Assembly: GCA_963930645.1 (NCBI GenBank)
Contig: OZ005662.1
Location: 100,610,436-100,674,435 of the forward strand
Direction: 5' to 3'
From: Salticus scenicus
Taxonomy: Eukaryota; Arthropoda; Arachnida; Araneae; Salticidae
DNA length: 64,000 nt
In this document: positions 11,337 to 23,544 of the stretch, one piece after another
Position numbering within the stretch: the stretch's first letter is position 1
How the letters are laid out: each line of letters begins with the position of its first letter
Made by a program: the position numbers and the translations under genes
Notes under the pieces: generated by a model
What the model was told of the DNA's origin: nothing
Database searches by the model: none
What the model saw: the letters and a program-made list of their open reading frames with translations, nothing else

Positions 11337-12665
11337 CTAGTTGGCATAGGTGGACTCTGCTCTGTTCCCCATCATATTTATGTCCTCATAAACGTCTAGT
11401 GGGAGACATATTATAATCATGTTAAAAGAAATGAATTTGACCAAAGCTTGATACAGTGACAGAATGAAATCCCCGCCTAATAGGCTATCCACTGTTCACC
11501 TTGATATATTTATCTTATTCTAATCTATTAATTTATTTTATCAGGGTCAATTCTGTTGTTTAGTTTTCATGCTACTATTTCCAATGCAATAATCCTCAAA
11601 ATTCAGATTTATATGAGAAATTTACAATTTCGCTATGTTGATAAAATCGTAAATTTCGAATAACTTACGAAATTTTCCTATTAGAATATTTGTATTCAAT
11701 CATGTTCAAACAAATATCATAAATATAATTTTGAAGTTGTCTAATGTAAATACAAATCCTCAAAATGGAAGTTTATGCTCAATTTTGCCTTATTCTGCCA
11801 TTTTAAGTAAATCGTAAATTCCAAATAACTTACGAATTTTTTTAATTGGAAAAATCATAGTCAATGATATTCATGCCAGTATCCAAAATAATATTTAAAA
11901 AGTGGTTTGACATCTTTACGATGAAAATATCCCTCAAGATTGACGTTTATGTGAAATTTTGCTCTATTCTACCATATTAAGAAATTCGTAATTTTCCAAT
12001 AACTTACAAAATTTTTATATTGGAAAATTCATATAGTCATTAATATTCATGCCAGTGTCCCAAATAATCATTCAAAAGTAGTCTGACATCTTTACGATGA
12101 AAATATCTCTCAAAATTGACGTTTATGTGAAATTTTGCCCTATACTGCCATGTTAAGAAATTCGTAAATTTCCAATAACTTGCGAAATTTTCAAAGTAGC
12201 ACATTTATAGTTACTGATGTTCATTCCGGCATCAAACTTGATATTTTAAAACTGGTCTGACATTTTTACAGTAAAAAGTTTCCATTTAATGCACGTTTAA
12301 GTGAAATTTTGTCCTATTCTCCCATGTTAAGAAAATCGTAAATTTCTCATAACTTACGAAGTTTTTTAATTCGAAAGTTGCAAATGAATAGGGTTCTTGC
12401 CAGTATCGAAAGTAATATTTTAAAACTGATCTGACCTCTCTGCGATCATTTGTTCGTGAGATATCGTGTTAACAGACTAACAAACTAACGGACTAACACA
12501 CTGACACACTGACACACTAACAGACACCCTACAGACAGACACCATACAAATTTTGTCATTTTCGGATTCCTCACACCTGAAAACGTGTAAAAAAGTCAAA
12601 AGACCGAGTTCGAAAATTTTCACGATTACCTAAGTTCCCCATACCTATAGTATGATGGGGAACTA
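11337..12665 (-). mobile_element. Helentron-like element, family R2, minus-strand copy
   Basis: On the minus strand it starts AGTTCCCCATCATACTATAG (part of a palindrome with TATGGGGAAC), then a TTTACACGTTTTCAGG box and a (TAGT/TGTC)-rich tract. About five internal units of ~175 bp follow (word CGTTTATGTGAAATTTTG and variants), then the inverted head word TATGATGGGGAAC, and it ends CCAACTAG|T. It is 1,329 bp, almost exactly the length of the plus-strand copy at 22215-23544, with which it is collinear end to end. Confidence 0.78.
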
Positions 12666-13439
12666 AAAAGTCGTGAAGGTCCATAAATCAACTGCTAAAG
12701 CTCTATTTTTGAAATCATGCAAATTGAAAACGCGTAATTTTAAGAAAACCTGATCTTTGTTATTTGAACTCCAAAATTATACTTTTACTTTTTTTCATGT
12801 ACGAGAAGTAAGAAAAAGTAATTATCCTTCCTATACAATTTTCTGGGTCATTATGTAATTAAGTAAAACTATTCCGTCAATTACATCCGGTAGAAAAAAT
12901 ATATCCGACTTATCATTTATATCTCAGTATATTACCTATAAATTTTATGCGCACCAAAATTTAACAGAGTAAAATATTTAACTACAATTTGAAATGCTTT
13001 TAAAGCAATATACAGCCTTAGTCCTTGATATATCCGAATTCGTTTCTTGGTCCAAATGATCATTCATATTCAACAGGAAACATGCTTTTCTGATTATAAA
13101 AATTGCATGTTAATTCCATTATGTTTAGCGCAGTCAAAAGATTAAAATGTACCAAAGAGCAATTTTGTCCTTAGATTTATTGTATTTGGTTTCTTTTGTA
13201 TGAATTCTTGGTGCTTTAATTAATTTTTTAGGTGATATTTTTAAATGTCATGAAATAATGCGTTAGCTGAAAAGTAACCACATTTTTACTTTTACATGGA
13301 TATTTTTGTTTAATTAAAAATATGAGTATATATAGTTACGCTCATCAGTGCCTGACTCTGTCACGTTAGGCTTAAGAGATTTCCTTGGACTCTGTCTCCT
13401 AATTTTCATACTTTAGTTAATTTAAAAAAAATTAATTGT
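12666..13439. other. Non-coding AT-rich stretch
   Basis: A palindromic word pair around TTACTTTTTTTCATGTACGA near 12785-12830 may be the head of another R-type element, but no matching end is seen. Otherwise nothing recognisable. Confidence 0.4.
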
Positions 13440-13780
13440 CCTATCGATAAGCTGTTTAAACCGATGGATTTTTTAAAATTTTCCCTTTCATTTGGTACCT
13501 TATTTGTAACGAATTTTCGATTAGATTTTTTAAAATTAATTAAAATATAAAAATAACAGTTTTAAAATAGACATTTAAATTTTTAATTGTTGCCATTTTT
13601 TTTTCCCTTTCCCTCAGCATAAAATAAAAAATATGCTTTTGCGTGGGGAAAAAAAAAAATATATAAAATATTAAATTTGCTCATGCATATGAGAAAATGA
13701 CGTCTATAAAATAAAAATAATAATTTTAAATTTTAAAGGTAACGTAGAGATATATAAAGTGCGAACATTTCGTACGGGCT
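13440..13780 (+). repeat. Decayed Helitron fragment
   Basis: The word order (a TTTCGATTAGATTTTTTAAA-like block, TAATTGTTGCCA, a CATAAAATAAA-type block, GACGTC near 13710) parallels 38620-38960 and 50070-50235 inside the Helitron at 49842-52090. There is no terminus here, so it is a fragment. Confidence 0.5.
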
Positions 13781-13879
13781 TGCTAGCAAAGGAATTATTT
13801 AAAGTGAAAAATAAATAATATGAAATGATCATTTTTCAATCGGCGCCTTAGTCGCCCTACAACTAACGAGTATGTTATA

Positions 13880-14082
13880 CAGTAAAACCCGCTTAAGAAG
13901 TTCCCGTTTAAGAAGTTTTCCCGCATAAGAAGTTTATGTTTTCGGTACTCATTTTCCCCTTATTCTCAAAATGTTAAAATAACCCATTTAAAAAGTTTTG
14001 TTCCAAATTCTTTCTCGTTTAAAAAGTTTTTCTTTCATTTGAAAGTTTACTTGCAGATCGCGTTTATAGTTGCTTTTCGATT

Positions 14083-14121
<39 letters not shown>

Positions 14122-15972
14122 TCTCTCTCTTTGTTGTTTATAAAGAGCAGCGTTTATGACTGAAAACAACTGCTGTCATTTTTATCTAATGTTCGTTTAA
14201 GACAACTGGACTGTCATCAATTAAAGATTGCTGATAAAAAAAAAAAAAATCTATAACTGACTTTTTCTGTAAAATTCATTCCAGATCTGTTTAAAGCAAA
14301 ATTTCTTAGCTGGAATAAAGATATTCTAAGGTAATTATGTTTTTTTTTCTTTATCAGCTGATTTTATAAGTATGCAAATAATTTAAATTTTTGATGAAAA
14401 ACCAAATTTTATATTTATATATTATTTTATTTAGAAAAAAAAAAAAAAAAAAAAAAAGCAATTTCTCCTGATTACCTATACTGTAATTATATTATTTGTT
14501 TTTCAAAAAATAAATAAATAAATAATAATCTATATAAATAAAGAGAAGTGTCTGTGTGTGTGTGTCTGAGTCTGTGTGTCTGAGTGTCTGTGTGTGTATC
14601 TGCGCTGTGTTGCTCACACTACTGATCGCAAGCTTCCAAATTTGGCATATAGGTACCTGGGACCCTGCAGGTGTGCACCTCATCGAGATTTTTTCGAATT
14701 TCGAATTTGAATTTTTTAAATTAATGTTTTTTTTCGATTTTAAATATTGGCTTTAATGCTTCATTTCCATAGAATTATTCTTTTGCTTCAATCGTCTGCG
14801 TATCTTAGCAACGGCTATCCGCGTTTGTAATGATCGATAGATGGCGCTCTCTGAACACTGCAGTTGTTAGTAAACATTATAGCCACGTGTGTTCCATTAG
14901 TGTTCTTTTTGTTATTCTACTTAATATTCCGCCATTACATCATGGAAAATTGATTGCTTTTGGAAAAAAATATTTCAGTTTATTCAAAGTTCGATCGGAA
15001 GTAGATTTTAACTGAAGCTGAACAAATATTAGTTTCAAATCATCTGATTAATTCTTTACTTCCATTAGCCGAAGCAACTGAAATTTTAAATTTGTCATTT
15101 GGAAATAAATGGAAGCTCAATTCTGGATTTCTTGATTCTTTGGAGTTAGATTGTAGCACACAACAGTATGTGTTATCTTTTTTACCGTATTTATTCATTT
15201 TTATTCAATAAATATATGTGAAACTAAATATCGTGAAGCAATGGCGGCTGTATGGAATTCGAATTAAACCATGTTTATTGTAATTTCACCTTAGCCCACC
15301 AGAGGGCGAGCATTTCATTACAATCGCGGATTACGCAACTTATTTTTATTTAATACATTTATTTAAAGGCGATTTTTTTTTTTTTTTTTTTTCATTTGTT
15401 ATATTTATTGAAAATAAAGTCGTAATGCAGCAGAAAAAATTAAGTATAATTAGTTTTAAATTTAAAAACGTATGTATAACAGTTATGTTTAATTTTTTTT
15501 ATAGTAGAACAACTTTTTATTTTTCATTTTTCAATTAATTCTTTTGAAAGAAAAAATGCTGAGATACAGTCATCTGTAAAATCGTAGTTCTTAAATAGTA
15601 GCAGATCCCCCCTGTCGTCGATAAATATCCAGATTGAAGTGCCAGGGAAAAATCTTTCTGCAGGCATGGGAAACCTAGACCTGATACAGTGCGGGCGGGA
15701 AAAGAGCTGCCGTAGACAGCGGGTACACGAAGCGAGGTTTAGAGCAATTTCAGTTTCTTTCTTTCTTTCTTTTTTTTTTTTTTTTCTATAATGCGGTGTA
15801 AAAAAATAAATATTAATTCAATTCTTTCGAAAATTCATTTAAATATAGTGACCAGTGAAGCGGGCGTAGCCTGCTAGTAAGTAATATTTAACAATATCGT
15901 TTAAGAAGTTTTCCCGCTTAAGAAGTTTTTACTTTCCATTCCCTTAGAAAACTTCTTAAGCGGGTTTTACTC
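13880..15972. mobile_element. Pogo/Tigger-like DNA element with TTAAGAAGTT iterons (non-autonomous)
   Basis: It is flanked by TA (13878-13879 and 15973-15974). The left end begins CAGTAAAACCCGCTTAAGAA; the right end is its inverse with one mismatch in the terminal CAG. Just inside each end, TTAAGAAGTT-type words recur (13892-13940 and 15900-15962). TA duplication and CAGT ends fit the Tc1/mariner-pogo group. It carries a nested Helitron (14529-15877) and poly-T/poly-A runs at 14084-14120 and 14436-14457. No transposase ORF remains. Confidence 0.75.
14529..15877 (+). mobile_element. Non-autonomous Helitron, nested in the pogo-like element
   Basis: It begins TCTATATAAATAAAGAG preceded by A, followed by a TGTCTG(TG)n tract, and ends CTGCTAG followed by T. 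The stem GCGGGC-GTA-GCCTGC directly precedes the CTAG. Insertion between A and T, 5'-TC and 3'-CTAG are the canonical Helitron signals. There is no Rep/helicase coding, so it was mobilised by another copy. It includes poly-T runs at 15370-15391 and 15770-15785. Confidence 0.82.
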
Positions 15973-16088
15973 TATTATCATATTCTTTGTCACACTTTTT
16001 GTTTATGGTCTCTTGGTTAATGTTAATGCTCATTCCATATTCTGAACCTAAAGAATATAAATAACAACTAAAATTTAGATTATCTTAC

Positions 16089-16624
16089 CATTTTGCGAGA
16101 TTTGATGATGAGTTCTGTAGCTATTTTTGCGTTTGAAGTCAAAAATAACTGCCATTCTTCAGTAAGCAATACGTCGTCCATATTAAGAAAGAAATAGTTT
16201 ATTGCGCTTTCTAGCATATTGTGATCTCTATGAATCAGTGCTAAGTCAAGAACATTGCATACATTGGACACAGTGAGAGATTTCTTAATGAACTCACGAC
16301 ATTCATCTTTTAAGCAAATCACATTGTACTCTTTAGCTAGATAATATAAACCAGTCATGTTACTTTCATCTATAGCCTCCACTTTTCCAGTATAAATATA
16401 GATAAGAAACTGTTTAAAGGCTTCTGGCTCACAATCTGGAATGTCGATGACGTCACCATTCTTCGCAAAGGTATTCGGATTAAGTTTAGAATAAAATACG
16501 TCTGATCGCGCTTGCAGAATATCTTGGTGTGCCCGAAATATTTTGCCTTTCACATTAAATGTCAAGTTGTGGTCTTGACCATATAGTAACACGTTCTTCA
16601 AAGCATCTCTTAGTGATGTTATTT
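16089..16624 (-). CDS. BTB-domain exon of TDPOZ (MATH-BTB) gene, copy 2
   Basis: A 536-nt exon. The acceptor is TTCTTTTCTTGCAG| before 16624; the donor is ATG|GTAAGA after 16089. It begins with two bases of a split codon, matching the phase-1 end of the MATH exon at 19813-20314, so the two belong to one gene across a 3.19-kb intron. The protein shows a standard BTB/POZ fold: LLYGQDHNLTFNVKGKIFRA, HQDILQARSDVFYSKL, IDIPDCEPEAFKQFLIYIYT, GLYYLAKEYNVICLKDECRE, then a BACK-like helix region ending TELIIKSRKM. BTB domains of this family bind Cullin-3 and let the MATH domain present substrates for ubiquitination. It ends in phase 0. A very short intron (41 nt, 16048-16088) followed by a few codons and TGA would close the gene, but a distant last exon is equally possible. 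Confidence 0.85.
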
Positions 16625-16689
16625 CTGCAAGAAAAGAAGCATTAAAAAAAAAAATCTTAAAATGTGCATTAAATTATTCAACACAGATA

Positions 16690-16965
16690 CACTGTAAAAA
16701 AGAGTTTCTTAAAAAAGAGTATATATTGTCAAAAAATGGCCCCAAGACAATATATACTTAAATTTGAAAACCCATGTACTCATTTTTGAGTATATTGGCA
16801 TGCTCAAAAATGGGGTTGACCAATAAGAATCCCAATATTCCCATGTTTGACATGTCAGTATACTCAAAAATGAGTACATCCGGGTTTTCAAATTTAAGTA
16901 TATATTGTCTCGGGGCTATTTTGAGACAATATATACTTATTTTAAAGAAACTATTTTTAACAGTG
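16690..16965. mobile_element. Tc1/mariner-type MITE in the TDPOZ intron
   Basis: It is flanked by TA on both sides, with ends CACTGTAAAAA and TTTTTAACAGTG. Most of the 276 bp folds back on itself; the blocks AGTATATATTGTC and GACAATATATACTT recur inverted. No coding. Confidence 0.8.
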
Positions 16966-17034
16966 TAAAATGAAAAAATAATGTAATCAATAAAATTATA
17001 CTTCAGGATAATTAGAATCTCCTTTTAGTGTTCC

Positions 17035-17620
17035 CCCATCATACTATAGAAATGAGAAGCTTGGGAAAATTTTCATCTCCATCTTTCGATGTAGTGTCCG
17101 TCTGTAGGTTGGTCATTTTGTTATTGTTACAGTGTTGACTACTCAAATTTTGCCATGTTTCTACGAGCAGCTGAAAATGTTCCTATATAGATCATAAAAG
17201 TCCCTACTTTACTGCTGAGGATGTCCATAGGACATACTATATCCCCCATGACATCCTCAGGATAGCTTGAGAATGTCCTGGGAAGAAAGAGACCTCTAAA
17301 AAGGCCCTACTTCATTCCTACAGGCTGAAGAAAACTGATAAATGTCCTTACATGTAGGGACAAATCACTACAGTGGGCAACTCAAATTTTGCCATGTTAC
17401 TATAGATAACTCAAAATGTCCCTACACTGACGACAAAAGTCCATTCTTTATTGAAAAATCATGAAAAAAGTGAAAAACTTAACAAAATCCATGAAAATTC
17501 TATAAAATGCCCCAAAAAAGTCCCTACGAATTAAAAATTCATCCCTTACATCCTGAAAAAAACTGCTAAAAGTCCCTACACGTAGGGACAAATCCCTACA
17601 GTTGACGATAGTGTAATCTA
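17035..17620. repeat. R2 head fragment followed by two ~245-bp repeat units
   Basis: 17035-17130 resembles the start of family R2 (CCCCCATCATACTATAG, then a GTCTGTAGG stretch) but breaks off. From 17136 a unit beginning ACTCAAATTTTGCCATGTT recurs at 17383, each copy rich in GTCCCTAC words in both orientations. All of this is intronic to TDPOZ copy 2. Confidence 0.55.
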
Positions 17621-17722
17621 TAATCTATCATTACAATCTATTGTAATCTATTCTATTTTTTAATATAACATAATAATTGAGTTGCAATAAATTTTGAATT
17701 TTGATATATCTTTTTCTATATA

Positions 17723-17724
<2 letters not shown>

Positions 17725-17753
<29 letters not shown>
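17725..17753. repeat. (TC)n microsatellite
   Basis: An uninterrupted TC run of about 14 units. Confidence 0.95.
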
Positions 17754-17755
<2 letters not shown>

Positions 17756-17777
17756 ATAATTATTGCAAAATTGTTTG

Positions 17778-18020
17778 TTTATCTCATGAGTGTTACTATC
17801 TATCATGAATGTTACTGTTTCTCAAGAGTGTTACTATAGCTAAACATCAGTTTTGTATTAATAGATTTGCTAGTGCATGTACATAAATTATTTTGGCAAT
17901 TAAAACTTTTTAATTGATCATTGTATCGTTGCAATGAAAATCTATAATTTTTCATTAAATAAATTTTTATTAGATTTGAAAACCTTTGTTTACGAAAGAA
18001 AGTAACACTCATGAGATAAA
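17778..18020. mobile_element. Small MITE with TTTATCTCATGAGTGTTACT ends
   Basis: The 20-bp end at 17778 is matched inverted at 18001-18020. A further related word (GTAACACTCATGAGAAAAA) lies at 18163. No coding; the superfamily is not determined. Confidence 0.7.
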
Positions 18021-18663
18021 TATTTGTTTAAATACCAAAATTTATTAAAATAAATAAATATTGATACCATTTTAACATAAACCAAGTATTTAAAACAAAT
18101 TAAACTAGGTTTGTAAATTTAGTTATTGATACAAAGGAATTTACAGAATGTTTTTTATAGCTGTAACACTCATGAGAAAAACAATGACTTGCTAAGACTC
18201 TTTTCATATTTTCTAAAATATAAATTAAAAAAAAACTCATAAATGATCACCTGCTTAGAAAACTATAAATTATAAGGAATTCATCAAAACTTAGAGATCC
18301 TGAATTGAGAGCGACTGGACATTGAACTTTAGTTGAATGTCCAGTCGCTCTTAATTGGCCAACATTCGTTCAGGCAATCATTTGGATCATATATTATGAG
18401 AATATTCGTTTGGCTCATTGTCCGACATTCATTCAAAGACCACTCGATCCCCTTAGACCATAATACATTTTTACTAGTATCTGAAATTTTTCTTTTAATT
18501 AGAACCTAGAGTAAATAGTTCCATTTATCTACAGGGAAGTATGCATAGAGCCATTCAAACAATTTGTAGATAGTAATGGCGTAATGTAACACAGAGATTA
18601 AAGAAACGTGTTCGGTCAATACCTAGCCTCTTATCGTCTAGGATCTCTACCAAAAAGCAATTA

Positions 18664-18906
18664 CAGTAAACTCTCCTATAACGCGGTCCCACAAAACGCG
18701 AATTCGTATAACGCGACAAAAAGATTGCGACTAATTCTCATACAGTGCGATAAACAATCCTGTATAACGCATCTGATAAATTTAACTTTTTCACATAATG
18801 AGTCAAATCTTTAATTCCTTTAAAACGTACAAAGTGTAACGTACGACTTACATTTTTCTTCTTAATACAGTTTATGATTTTTTTTTATATTTTTTATTTA
18901 TTTATT

Positions 18907-18946
<40 letters not shown>

Positions 18947-19780
18947 CCTTAATAAAAATAAAAGTTTATATTAGGTCAGTTTATGCGTTGAAATGTAAGT
19001 AATTTGAAACGTATGAACCCAAAAATATTCAAGTACAAAAATGTGGTTCGAAGATTAAAACAAAAATATTAACGGTAAAAAAATAAGAAAAATGCTTAAT
19101 GTTTAGGGGGGGGGTGAGGGGGATCCATTTATGTTAAGTATATTTTCATTTTTAACAGTAAATTCTGCTTTAAAGTATTTCTATAGAATGTTACATTTAA
19201 TTTGTGACGCACAAACCACAATATACAATATCCAAAAATATGGATAACAAGTTTTCAACAATAAATTAATGGTAAAAACTGAAAAAAAGATATTTAATGT
19301 TTAAGAAAACAGATAAGCTCCGCCTTTACGTGTTTCTCTAAAACGTCACATTATTTAAGAAATTCGTGATTAAATAACTGAAATTTTGTCATCAACAATA
19401 TAAATGGTAAATGTTATTGGCGTTTATATATATGCCTGCGTCATGTACAAAATCAAGCACAAATACACAAACTAATTTTTCAAAGTAAATTTTTGTTTCA
19501 GAGGATTCCATGGGGTGGGGCTCATTATTCTTTTGGAATGCGATCAAAATAAAAATATCGCCCTCCTGCAATGCGTTAATTTTACAGAAATAAATTTATT
19601 TGTATACTGAACATCGGAATGTTACTTAGAAAACAAAAATAATCAGAGAAAATAAATTGTGAAACATTTCTAAAATGGGTTGAACTAACAGATATTACTC
19701 TGATCTGATAATGTATGTCTCGTATAACGCGATTTCCTATTACGCGGAACGTATCCACCGCGTTGTATGAGAGCCTACTG
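18664..19780. mobile_element. Pogo/Tigger-like element with ATAACGCG iterons (non-autonomous)
   Basis: TA flanks are at 18662-18663 and 19781-19782. The left end is CAGTAAACTCTCCTATAACG; the right end is its diverged inverse (CGTTGTATGAGAGCCTACTG). The word ATAACGCG recurs near both ends, a sub-terminal iteron layout like that of 13880-15972. It contains a (TTG)n microsatellite at 18908-18943. About 1.1 kb with no transposase. Intronic to TDPOZ copy 2. Confidence 0.75.
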
Positions 19781-19812
19781 TATATACTCATAAATGTAAA
19801 ATTTTTACTTAC

Positions 19813-20314
19813 CTGTATCCATGTTGATTGATATTTGGTTGATGTAAAATAAATGGATAATGAGAGTCAGAAAGTCCCGTGTATCGTATAATTTATTGCC
19901 ATTATTAAATGAATAGGAATAAATACATTTTCCTTCTTCGTAAGATTGACCATAGTTGAAAGATTTATATTCTTTATCCTTAGCGTTCAGCAATGCAATT
20001 TGACAAAATATTCTTTGCTTTGGTTCTTCAGAATTTAACCTTAATATAGAAGTATAAAATTTCCTCATATGATCTCTTGTCATTTCTGTATTTGTCTTTT
20101 GTTCTTCGGATGAATGGCACCGAACGCAGAAAGTCGCATTGGCGAATTCAAAAGGTGGACTATTTAATTCAAAAGAATTGCCAGCATATTCGGGCAGTAT
20201 AAAGAAGTTAGGTACTTTTAGCATGTAACCAGCAGAAGAAATTGTATTTTCTGGCAATCTATATAAAGATATTTCGTATTCTTTTGTCCTTTCTGCCATG
20301 TTGCCATGTAAATT
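19813..20314 (-). CDS. MATH-domain exon of TDPOZ (MATH-BTB) gene, copy 2
   Basis: A 502-nt exon between the acceptor CCGTTAG| (20315-20316) and the donor ACAG|GTAAGT (19811-19812), ending in phase 1. An in-frame TAG sits directly upstream of the exon, so it is either spliced from a 5' exon or starts at the ATG at 20297-20299. The paralogous exon lacks that Met, which favours splicing. Motifs match copy 1: YMLKVPNFFILPEYAGNSFE, LNSPPFEFANATFC, RKFYTSILRLNSEEPKQRIF and RDFLTLIIHLFY. Joined to 16089-16624 it gives a MATH-linker-BTB protein. The intron holds at least four transposon relics. No 5' exon was identified. Confidence 0.85.
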
Positions 20315-22035
20315 CTAACGGAAAAAAAAAAAAATATAAATTAGTTAAATTATTTTGACACAAAATATTTTGTGGAAAATGAAAGTATATAAGTGTAGGG
20401 CATATAATCCTAATAAATATTTTGCTAGCCACTATTTTTTAAAGGGGATATAAAATACAAAATTAACGATAATAATAAAACAAAATAAGCGTGCTAAATA
20501 TTATTAGCTAAGGAACATAAAATGCAATGCCAAATTAATAATAAGAAAAGCCTTAATTTTACGGTAATCACAATTTCAGTTTGAACCACTCTGTTTCAGT
20601 TTGTGACATCAAAACTACGATGATGCATTGAGATAAAGAAGATATTATCTTATCCTTCAATAGTTTGGAAAGTATAAAATAATTTAAAAAAAAAAAAAGG
20701 GGGGGGGGGTAATCAGAAAAATAATTACATAGAACTGGAATAATGCATTGAGTGAAAGAACTTAAAATTTATCCATGATTTAAAACGAATAAACTTGTAA
20801 AAGAAAAAATAATTTACAATAAAAGGGGGAACAGCTTTACTATAAGTTAACTCTACACACATATTTAAAAATTTGCCACTGAAGTAGCCTGGGCGTTTTT
20901 TTTTTTTTTTTTTTTTGCTAAGGACTTCACTTTCGCGACAGCCATTATAAACCTAACCACGCCTTAAATATAGAATTAAATTATAAAATATAGAATTAAT
21001 GAAACATAAGTAATAACCATGTGAATTATCAACTTTCAATGGGTTGACTAGATAGAAAAAACTGTGCAATACCTGTATGCAAAGTTATATACGAAAATTG
21101 GTAATTTCAGACAATAAAATAAGAAAAAATTATTTAAAATTTCCCTCATGTCTAAAGTTAATAGGTGGGTGAAATTAAATAATAACAATAATAATAATAA
21201 GTTGTTGATCTTATCGTGTTTAGTTCTATAAGAGCGTATTTTTATTATCCTGTAAAAGTAAATTTAAATGCACTTACATAAGATTTATTAAATTTATATT
21301 AAGCAAATATTATCTTAAACATAAAGAATTATGAAGTATATTTAGTATAAACATATATAATATATATATTTATATAAAATTCTACTAAAGAACGTTGCAT
21401 AAATATTTCACCATTGAGTGTTGCTCTTCAGATAACGTAGCGTTTCACAGCATAAAAATAAAAATGAATAAATTTCATTAATGTTATCTACCATTTGATC
21501 TACATTTGAATAACTGACAAAAACGTACAAAGTTATTCTAAACATTTTACAAGAAAGCCTCTTATTAATTTACAATGAACAAATAAAAATTGAGGAAATG
21601 ATTATACCCTTTGAAATTCGATACAGTTTACAGCTTTTTAGACTGTAAAATAAATAAACAAACTTTTATCTCTGTTACAAACTATTTAGGGGAGCTTGGG
21701 GCTAGTTGCAATCGGAGTAAGAAGTAGCACATAATTACGAAATAGTACGTAGCATTTTTGATTAAATATTTCGATAAACATAATTATTATGACGCGCTTT
21801 ATTATGTAAGCACAATCAATGTTCCGCAAAAATGGTTAATAAGACGTTCTGTACAGGTGCTTCATTTTAGCTAGTTAGTAGAAAAAACATATTTTGTAAA
21901 TTTGGATTAAAGGTATGTTAATTTATATTTTAAAGAAAGGTTTATAGCTGTTAATTTTGTCTATGTGTTAAGTTATAAAATGCATGTTTAATTTTTTGTA
22001 CAAATCGTTATATATATATATATATATATATTTTC

Positions 22036-22068
<33 letters not shown>

Positions 22069-22214
22069 AACAAAATGTTCAAAATCATTCGATGGGGCAA
22101 GTTGAAACAAAATATTATGGCAAGTTGTAACATTCATGTAATTAGAGACATTCCATTATAAATGTTAACATGCAAATTATTTATTCTATGCTTTATTCTG
22201 TGAATTTGTTTTTT
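20315..22214. other. AT-rich upstream region of TDPOZ copy 2
   Basis: 20820-20960 is homologous to intron sequence of copy 1 (near 3750 and 4755-4860). Low-complexity runs lie at 20688-20710, 20898-20917, 22010-22031 (TA)n and 22038-22062 (T)n. A GGGGAGCTTGGGGCTAGTTG word at 21691 and GGGGCAAGTTG at 22093 look like decayed transposon ends. No coding exon could be supported. Confidence 0.45.
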
Positions 22215-23544
22215 TAGTTCCCCATCATACTATAGGTATGGGGAACTTAGGTAATCGGGAAAATTTTCGACCTCGGTTTTTTTACTTTTCTACACGTTTT
22301 CAGGTGTGAGGAATCCGAAAATGACAAAATTTCTATGGCGTCTGTCTGTAGGATGCCTGTTAGTGTGTTAGTCTGTTAGTCTGTTAGTGGGTTAGTGGGT
22401 TAGTCCGTTAGTTTGTTAGTCTGTGTACACGATATCTCAAGAACAAATTGTCGCAGAGAGGTCAGATCAATTTTAAAATATTACTTTCGACACTGGCAAG
22501 AACCCTATTCATTTGCAACATTCGATTTTAAAAACTTCGTAAGTTATTAGAAATTTACGATTTCCTTAACATGGGAGAATAGGACAAAAATTCACTTAAA
22601 CGTGCATTAAATGGAAACTTTTTACTGTAAAAATGTCAGACCAGTTTTAAAATATCCGTTTTGATGCCGGAATGAACATCAGTAACTATAAATATGCTAT
22701 TTTGAAAATTTCGCAAGTTATTGGAAATTTACGAATTTCTTAACATGGCAGTATAGGGCAAAATTTCACATAAACGTCAATTTTGAGAGATATTTTCATC
22801 GTAAAGATGTCAGACTTCTTTTGAAATATTATTTAGAACACTGGCATGAATATTAATGACTATGAATTTTCCAATATAAAAATTTCGTAAGTTATTGGAA
22901 AATTACGAATTTCTTAACATGGCAGAATAGAGAAAATTTCACATAAACGTCAATCTTGAGGGATATTTTCATCGTAAAGATGTCAGACCACTTTCGAAAT
23001 ATTATTTAGGATACTGGCATGAATATCATAGACTATGATTTTTCCAATTTAAATAATTCGTAAGTTATTTGGAATTTACGATTTACTTAACATGTCAGAA
23101 TAAGGCAAAATTGAGCATAAACTTCCATTTTGAGGATACTAAATACATTAGACAACTTCAAAATTACGTTTATGATATTTGTTTAAACATGATTGAATAC
23201 AAATATTCTACTAGGAAAATTTCGTAATTTACAATTTTATCAACATAGCGAAATTGTAAATTTTTCATATAAATATGAATTTTGAGGAGCATTGCATTGG
23301 AAATAGCAGCATGAAAACTAAACAACGGAATTGACCCCGATAAAATAAATTAATAGATTAGAATAAGATAAATATATCGAAGTGAACGGTGGATAGCCTA
23401 TTAGGCGAGGATTTCATTCTGTCACTGTATCAAGCTTTGGTCAAATTCATTTCTTTTAACATGATTATAATATGTCTCGCACTAGAAATTTCTGAGAACA
23501 TAAATATGATGGGGAACTGAGTAGAGTCCACCTATGCCATCTAG
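22215..23544 (+). mobile_element. Helentron-like element, family R2, plus-strand copy
   Basis: The head AGTTCCCCATCATACTATAG is followed by its inverse TATGGGGAAC, then TCTACACGTTTTCAGGTG and a (TTAG/TCTG) tract. About five ~175-bp units (CATAAACGTCAATTTTGAG and variants) follow, then the inverted head word TATGATGGGGAAC, and it ends GCCATCTAG|T. About 1,330 bp and collinear with the minus copy at 11337-12665. No ORF of note. Confidence 0.78.
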
